Assembly: GCA_019348335.1 (NCBI GenBank)
Contig: JAHWJR010000020.1
Coordinates: 7,674 to 17,291 of the forward strand
Length of the DNA: 9,618 nt
Direction: 5' to 3'
From: Actinomycetota bacterium
Lineage (GTDB): Bacteria > Actinomycetota > Acidimicrobiia > Acidimicrobiales > CADCSY01
Positions 6,052-9,618 of this stretch are shown here, piece after piece. Position 1 is the stretch's first letter; each line of letters opens with the position of its first letter. Made by a program: the position numbers and the translations under genes. The notes below the pieces were generated by a model, which saw only the letters and a program-made list of their open reading frames with translations, was not told the origin of the DNA and ran no database searches.

Positions 6052-6593
6052 CCCCGGGGGGCGAGGGCCAGTTGGGCAAGCCCCAGCGCCAGCACCGGAT
6101 CGCCGGGCTGCTCGGGGCCCATCCCGTGAGCAGCCAGGCCCGCCTGGTCGAGCTGCTGGCCGCCGAGGGCGTCAGCGCCACCCAGGCGACGGTGTCGCGC
6201 GACCTCGACGAGCTGGGCGCGGTGAAGGTGCGGGTGCCGGGAGGCGAGACCGTGTACGCCATCCCCGAGCTCGCCTTCGAGCAGGTGGCGCCGGGCGACC
6301 ACCTCCGGCGGGTGTTCTCCGACTGGGTGGTCCAGGTGGCGTGGTCGGCCAACCTCGTGGTCCTGCGCACGCCACCGGGCTCGGCCCACGTGGTGGGCTC
6401 CGCCCTCGACCGGGCCGGCCTGCCCGAGATCGTGGGCACGGTGGCCGGTGACGACACCGTCCTGGTGGTCGTGGCCGAGCACGCCGGCGGTGCCGAGGTG
6501 GCCGATCGCCTCCGGGGGCTGGCCGGCCTCGACCACACGACAGAAGACGGCCCGGCCGGAGATGCCGGCGGGCCGCGAAGCGAGGAGGGCTGA
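6048..6593 (+). CDS. argR: Arginine repressor
   Basis: ArgR is a hexameric DNA-binding protein that uses arginine as corepressor and acts on ARG boxes of arginine genes. In the 181-residue product, an N-terminal winged helix (about residues 11-80) carries the recognition helix T-Q-A-T-V-S-R-D-L (45-53). The C-terminal oligomerisation and arginine-binding domain contains G-T-V-A-G-D-D-T with Asp135 and Asp136. TTG6048 overlaps the argF stop (TTGA) and has AGAGGG 6 bases upstream; TTG6072 would give a 173-residue protein. After the conserved domain comes an acidic, Gly/Pro-rich tail of about 20 residues, so the protein is somewhat longer than the common 150-170. DNA encoding this tail can fold into a GC-rich hairpin. 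Being inside the operon it probably represses, ArgR should regulate itself. The weak TTG start may keep its level below that of the enzymes. Confidence 0.95.
   Translation: MTPGGEGQLGKPQRQHRIAGLLGAHPVSSQARLVELLAAEGVSATQATVSRDLDELGAVKVRVPGGETVYAIPELAFEQVAPGDHLRRVFSDWVVQVAWSANLVVLRTPPGSAHVVGSALDRAGLPEIVGTVAGDDTVLVVVAEHAGGAEVADRLRGLAGLDHTTEDGPAGDAGGPRSEEG
6549..6574 (+). other. GC-rich hairpin in the end of argR, before argG
   Basis: GGCCCG (6549-6554) pairs with CGGGCC (6569-6574). After one bulged G (6555), CCGG (6556-6559) pairs with CCGG (6565-6568) around the loop AGATG. This gives ten base pairs, all G-C. No T-tract follows, so it is not an intrinsic terminator. It ends 7 bases before the argG Shine-Dalgarno and lies in the sequence encoding the non-conserved tail of ArgR. 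It could affect ribosome passage, mRNA processing or stability, but chance pairing in GC-rich DNA is a real alternative. Confidence 0.4.
6582..6589 (+). promoter_or_regulatory. Strong Shine-Dalgarno of argG
   Basis: GAGGAGGG, with its GGAGG core at 6584-6588, lies 7 bases before the argG ATG at 6596. It is the clearest ribosome binding site in the operon and coincides with the only junction where genes do not overlap. This suggests independent translation initiation for argG. Confidence 0.8.
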
Positions 6594-6595
6594 TC

Positions 6596-7807
6596 ATGGC
6601 GACACGAGCGGTGCTGGCCTACAGCGGGGGACTCGACACCTCCGTGGCGGTGCGGTGGATGATCGAGGAGATGGGCACCGAGGTGATCGCCGTGGCCGTC
6701 GACGTGGGCCAGGGTGGCGACTTCGAGACCATCCGGGAGCGGGCGCTGGCGGCGGGGGCGGTGGAAGCCGTGGTGGTCGACGCCCGGCGGGAGTTCGCCG
6801 AGGACTACGTCGCCCCTGCGCTGCGGGCCAACGCCCGCTACGAGGGCAAGTACCCGCTCGTGTCGTCCCTGTCCCGCCCGGTGATCGTCAAGCACCTGGT
6901 GGCTGCCGCCCGTGAGCACCGGGCCGACGCGGTGGCCCACGGCTGCACCGGGAAGGGCAACGACCAGGTCCGCTTCGAGGTCTCCACCGCCGCCCTGGCG
7001 CCCGACCTCGACATCCTGGCGCCGGTCCGGGGTTGGGGCCTGACCCGCGAGGAGTCCATCGAGTACGCCGAGCGGCACGCCATCCCCGTGACCGTGACCA
7101 AGGCCAGCCCGTACTCCATCGACCAGAACCTGTGGGGCCGCACCATCGAGTGCGGTGTGCTCGAAGACCCCTGGGAGTCGCCACCGGAGGAGGTCTACGA
7201 GACGACCACGCCCACGGCCACCGGGCCCTGCGACCTGGTGATCGACTTCGAGCAGGGCGTGCCCGTGGCCCTGGACGGGCGCAGCCTGCCCCTCCACGAG
7301 CTGGTGGACGAGGTCACCCGGGTGGTGGGCTCATACGGCTGGGGGCGCATCGACATGGTCGAGAACCGGCGGGTCGGCATCAAGAGCCGGGAGATCTACG
7401 AGTGCCCCGGCTCGCTCGCCCTGCTCATGGCCCATTCCGACCTGGAGGACCTGACCATGGAGCGCGACCTGGCCCACGAGAAGGCCCGCCTCGAGCCCCG
7501 CTACGCCGAGCTGGTCTACGACGGGTTGTGGTTCTCACCGTTGAAGTCGGCCCTCGACGCCTTCGTGGAGGAGAGCCAGCGCCATGTCACCGGCCAGGTC
7601 CGGCTGCGCTGCGAGATGCCCGGCCGTTGCATCGTGGCCGGCCGGCGCAGCCCGGTGGGCCTCTACGACTACGACCTGGCCACCTACGAGGCCGCCGACA
7701 GCTTCCGCCACCAGGATGCCGAAGGGTTCGTCCGCCTCTGGGGGCTGGGGATCCGCACCTGGGCCGCCCGCCAGGGGAGGAAGGACGAGGGGGGCATGCC
7801 CCGGTGA
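6596..7807 (+). CDS. argG: Argininosuccinate synthase
   Basis: This enzyme condenses citrulline and aspartate with ATP (giving AMP and pyrophosphate) to argininosuccinate. The 403-residue product has the family length. The N-type ATP pyrophosphatase P-loop A-Y-S-G-G-L-D-T-S is at residues 8-16, and H-G-C-T-G-K-G-N-D-Q-V-R-F runs from His115. Downstream, S-P-Y-S-I-D-Q-N-L-W-G-R and the segment around E-N-R-R-V-G-I-K-S-R-E-I-Y-E match the substrate-binding and tetramer region. ATG6596 follows the argR stop by two bases and has an excellent Shine-Dalgarno (6582-6589); the P-loop sits at the normal distance from this start. Its stop overlaps the argH GTG by four bases, so argG and argH are likely coupled. 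No internal damage is seen. Confidence 0.97.
   Translation: MATRAVLAYSGGLDTSVAVRWMIEEMGTEVIAVAVDVGQGGDFETIRERALAAGAVEAVVVDARREFAEDYVAPALRANARYEGKYPLVSSLSRPVIVKHLVAAAREHRADAVAHGCTGKGNDQVRFEVSTAALAPDLDILAPVRGWGLTREESIEYAERHAIPVTVTKASPYSIDQNLWGRTIECGVLEDPWESPPEEVYETTTPTATGPCDLVIDFEQGVPVALDGRSLPLHELVDEVTRVVGSYGWGRIDMVENRRVGIKSREIYECPGSLALLMAHSDLEDLTMERDLAHEKARLEPRYAELVYDGLWFSPLKSALDAFVEESQRHVTGQVRLRCEMPGRCIVAGRRSPVGLYDYDLATYEAADSFRHQDAEGFVRLWGLGIRTWAARQGRKDEGGMPR
7791..7802. repeat. 12-bp perfect palindrome next to the argH start
   Basis: GGGGCATGCCCC reads the same on both strands and ends one base before the argH GTG at 7804. In RNA it could form only a short stem of four G-C pairs with a CATG loop. 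It partly covers the G-rich stretch 7787-7794 that would serve as the argH Shine-Dalgarno. A regulatory role is only a possibility. Confidence 0.3.
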
Positions 7808-9201
7808 CGCTGTGGCAGGGGCGCTTCTCGGGGGGACCGGCTCCCGAGCTGCTCGACTTCACGGTGAGCCTGGCCGTCGACCGCCGGCTGGCGACCGACG
7901 ACATCGCCGGCTCCCGGGCCCATGTCCGGGGGCTGGGCCGGGCGGGGGTGCTCGACGACGGCGAGGTCGAGACCGTGCTCGCCGCCCTCGACGCGGTGGA
8001 CGAGGAGCTGGCGTCGGGAAGCTTCGACTTCGCGCCCGGTGACGAGGACATCCACACCGCCGTCGAGCGCCGGGTCACCGAGCTGGCCGGTCCCGCCGGG
8101 GCCAAGCTGCACACCGGGCGCAGCCGCAACGACCAGGTGGCGACCGACCTGCGCCTGTGGTGCAAGCGGGAGCTGGCGTCGGTCGCCGTGCTCGGCATCG
8201 AGCTCCAGCAGGTGCTGCTCGACCGGGCCGTGGAGGCCGGGGGCGCCTACCTGCCCGGCTACACCCACCTCCAGCGGGCCCAGCCCGTGCTCCTGGCCCA
8301 CCACCTCCTGGCCCACGGATGGGCCCTGGCCCGCGACGTCGACCGGTTGCTGGCCACCCGAGCGCGCCTCGACGTGTCGCCGCTCGGTGCCGGCGCCCTG
8401 GCCGGGTCGTCGCTGCCCCTCGATCCCGACGCCGTGGCCGCCGACCTGGGCTTCGCCGGGCGCTTCGAGAACAGCCTCGACGCCGTCTCCGACCGCGACT
8501 TCGTGGCCGAGGCCCTGTTCGACCTCGCCCTGCTGGGCGTGCACCTGTCACGCATCGGCGAGGAGCTCGTGCTGTGGAACAGCGACGAGTTCGGCTTCCT
8601 GGTCCTCGACGACGCCTGGGCCACCGGCTCGTCGATGCTTCCCCAGAAGAAGAACCCCGACGTGGCCGAGCTGGCCCGGGGCAAGGCGGGCCGGCTGATC
8701 GGGCACCTCACGGGGATGCTCACGACGCTGAAGGGCCTGCCGCTGGCCTACAACCGCGACCTCCAGGAGGACAAGGAGCCGCTGTTCGACGCCGTCGACC
8801 AGGTCCGGCCGGCGCTGGCCGCGCTGGCGGGCCTCCTGGCCAGCGCCACGTTCCGCACCGACCGCATGGCGGCAGCCGCCGACGGCCCGGCGGCGGCGGC
8901 CGTCGACCTGGCCGAGCATCTCGTGGCCGGGGGGATGCCGTTCCGCGACGCCCACGCCGTGGTGGGGCGCCTGGTGCGCCAGGCAGCGGACGACGAGGAC
9001 GACGGTGCGCTGGCTCACCTGGTGGCGGCGGCCCCCGAGCTGGGGCCCGAAGCGGTGGGGTTGCTCGAGCCCGGCACGGCCGTGTCCCGCCGCACCACCG
9101 CCGGCGGCGCCGGCCCCGAGGCGGTGGCCGTCCAGCTGGAGCGCTTCCGGGCCCGCCTGTCGTCGGACCGGGAGCGCCTCGGTGCCGCCGCTGCCCCGTG
9201 A
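7804..9201 (+). CDS. argH: Argininosuccinate lyase
   Basis: ArgH splits argininosuccinate into arginine and fumarate, the last step of the pathway; it is a homotetramer of the fumarase/aspartase superfamily. The product has 465 residues. The N-terminal L-W-Q-G-R-F-S-G-G is typical. H-T-G-R-S-R-N-D-Q-V provides substrate-binding residues, the histidine in Y-T-H-L-Q-R-A-Q-P (His155) is the likely acid/base partner, and the superfamily signature G-S-S-M-L-P-Q-K-K-N-P-D carries the catalytic serine loop at Ser276/Ser277. D-L-Q-E-D-K-E-P-L-F-D is also conserved. GTG7804 overlaps the argG stop (GTGA) and brings L-W-Q-G-R-F to the very N-terminus, as is usual. A G-rich stretch at 7787-7794 may be the ribosome binding site. 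The 3' end overlaps the next gene by 20 bases. Confidence 0.97.
   Translation: MTLWQGRFSGGPAPELLDFTVSLAVDRRLATDDIAGSRAHVRGLGRAGVLDDGEVETVLAALDAVDEELASGSFDFAPGDEDIHTAVERRVTELAGPAGAKLHTGRSRNDQVATDLRLWCKRELASVAVLGIELQQVLLDRAVEAGGAYLPGYTHLQRAQPVLLAHHLLAHGWALARDVDRLLATRARLDVSPLGAGALAGSSLPLDPDAVAADLGFAGRFENSLDAVSDRDFVAEALFDLALLGVHLSRIGEELVLWNSDEFGFLVLDDAWATGSSMLPQKKNPDVAELARGKAGRLIGHLTGMLTTLKGLPLAYNRDLQEDKEPLFDAVDQVRPALAALAGLLASATFRTDRMAAAADGPAAAAVDLAEHLVAGGMPFRDAHAVVGRLVRQAADDEDDGALAHLVAAAPELGPEAVGLLEPGTAVSRRTTAGGAGPEAVAVQLERFRARLSSDRERLGAAAAP
9170..9174 (+). promoter_or_regulatory. Shine-Dalgarno of the DNA glycosylase gene
   Basis: GGGAG lies inside the end of argH, 7 bases before GTG 9182. It supports that codon as the start of the glycosylase gene. 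Confidence 0.45.
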
Positions 9202-9618
9202 GTTCTACCGGCGCGACCCCAGGGAGGTGGCGCCGGACCTGCTGCACAAGGTGCTGGTCAGAGGGCCCTGCCGGGGACTGATCGTGGAGACCGAGGCCTA
9301 CTGCGGTCCATTGGACCCGGCCTCCCACACCTACCGCGGTCGCACGGCGCGCAACGCCACCATGTTCGGGCCTCCGGGCCATCTCTACGTCTACTTCACC
9401 TACGGCATGCACTGGTGCGCCAACGCCGTGTGCGGGGACGAGGGCGAGGGAGTGGCGGTGCTGCTCCGCGCCCTGCGGCCACTGTCGGGCCTCGACGAGA
9501 TGTGGGGCCGCCGTCCCGCCTGCCGCCGCGAGCGTGACCTCTGCCGGGGCCCGGCCCGGTTGTGCCAGGCCTTCGGCATCGACGGCACCTCCGACGGCTC
9601 CGACCTGGTGGATGGCGG
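9182..9618 (+). CDS. AAG/MPG-family 3-methyladenine DNA glycosylase (partial, C-terminus beyond window)
   Basis: A monofunctional base-excision repair glycosylase of the human AAG (MPG) type, which removes 3-methyladenine and other damaged purines. From GTG9182, 145 codons are open to the window edge; the family is usually about 190-210 residues, so the last quarter is missing. The opening L-P-R-E-F-Y-R-R-D is typical. V-E-T-E-A-Y holds the expected catalytic Glu38 and base-stacking Tyr40; D-P-A-S-H gives His49, and R-N-x-x-M-F-G follows. Y-V-Y-F-T-Y-G-M-H-W-C-A-N carries the residues matching Tyr159, Tyr162 and Asn169 of human AAG (Tyr71, Tyr74, Asn81). All key residues seen so far are present. 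GTG9182 has GGGAG 7 bases upstream and overlaps argH by 20 bases, so it is probably co-transcribed with the arginine genes. It has no known role in arginine synthesis. Confidence 0.93.
   Translation, partial: MPPLPREFYRRDPREVAPDLLHKVLVRGPCRGLIVETEAYCGPLDPASHTYRGRTARNATMFGPPGHLYVYFTYGMHWCANAVCGDEGEGVAVLLRALRPLSGLDEMWGRRPACRRERDLCRGPARLCQAFGIDGTSDGSDLVDG

Noticed and set aside
6549..6595. Intrinsic terminator or attenuator between argR and argG
   Set aside because: A stem is present but no T-run follows, and no leader peptide or competing structure was found.
9182..9201. ArgH-glycosylase gene fusion
   Set aside because: The two genes overlap in different frames, each with its own start and intact ends, so they are separate proteins.
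1..9618. Mobile elements, CRISPR arrays, tRNA or rRNA genes, phage or defence genes
   Set aside because: No terminal or direct repeats, spacer arrays, cloverleaf-like stretches or transposase/integrase motifs were seen; the window is filled with housekeeping metabolic genes in a known order.

Overview
The window is high-GC DNA, roughly three-quarters G+C by eye, with strong third-position G/C bias, many GTG/TTG starts and almost no non-coding space. The gene order argC-argJ-argB-argD-argF-argR-argG-argH matches the order known from Mycobacterium tuberculosis and other Actinobacteria. An actinobacterium is therefore likely, perhaps a deep-branching class such as Acidimicrobiia, but the class cannot be fixed from this window alone.

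Layout. Positions 1-806 hold, on the minus strand, the N-terminal part of a PrpB-like isocitrate lyase/PEP mutase superfamily enzyme that runs off the left edge. Positions 807-901 are a short divergent control region. It carries an AT-rich patch with a GCAT-n4-ATGC palindrome that looks like an actinobacterial ARG box, and a -10-like hexamer 6 nt before the argC GTG, which suggests a leaderless argC message. From 902 to 9201 there are eight plus-strand genes making a complete route from N-acetylglutamate to arginine, plus the arginine repressor: argC, argJ, argB, argD, argF, argR, argG, argH. From 9182 to the right edge lies the N-terminal part of an AAG/MPG-type 3-methyladenine DNA glycosylase whose start overlaps the end of argH.

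How the genes work together. ArgB phosphorylates N-acetylglutamate, ArgC reduces the phosphate, ArgD transaminates the semialdehyde, and ArgJ moves the acetyl group back to glutamate and releases ornithine. ArgF then makes citrulline, and ArgG and ArgH make argininosuccinate and arginine. ArgR, encoded in the middle of the operon, probably closes the loop by binding the operator in front of argC. ArgB carries the N-terminal helix typical of arginine-inhibited kinases, so enzyme-level feedback is also predicted. Nearly every junction is a 1-4 base start/stop overlap. The exception is argR-argG, which has a 2-base gap, a strong Shine-Dalgarno and a GC-rich hairpin just upstream.

I see no mobile element, tRNA, rRNA, CRISPR array, intrinsic terminator or frameshift. 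There is no gene-free stretch over 300 bases. I found no evidence of an undescribed system. The points most worth checking are the control region before argC, the hairpin before argG, and the operon-linked DNA glycosylase.
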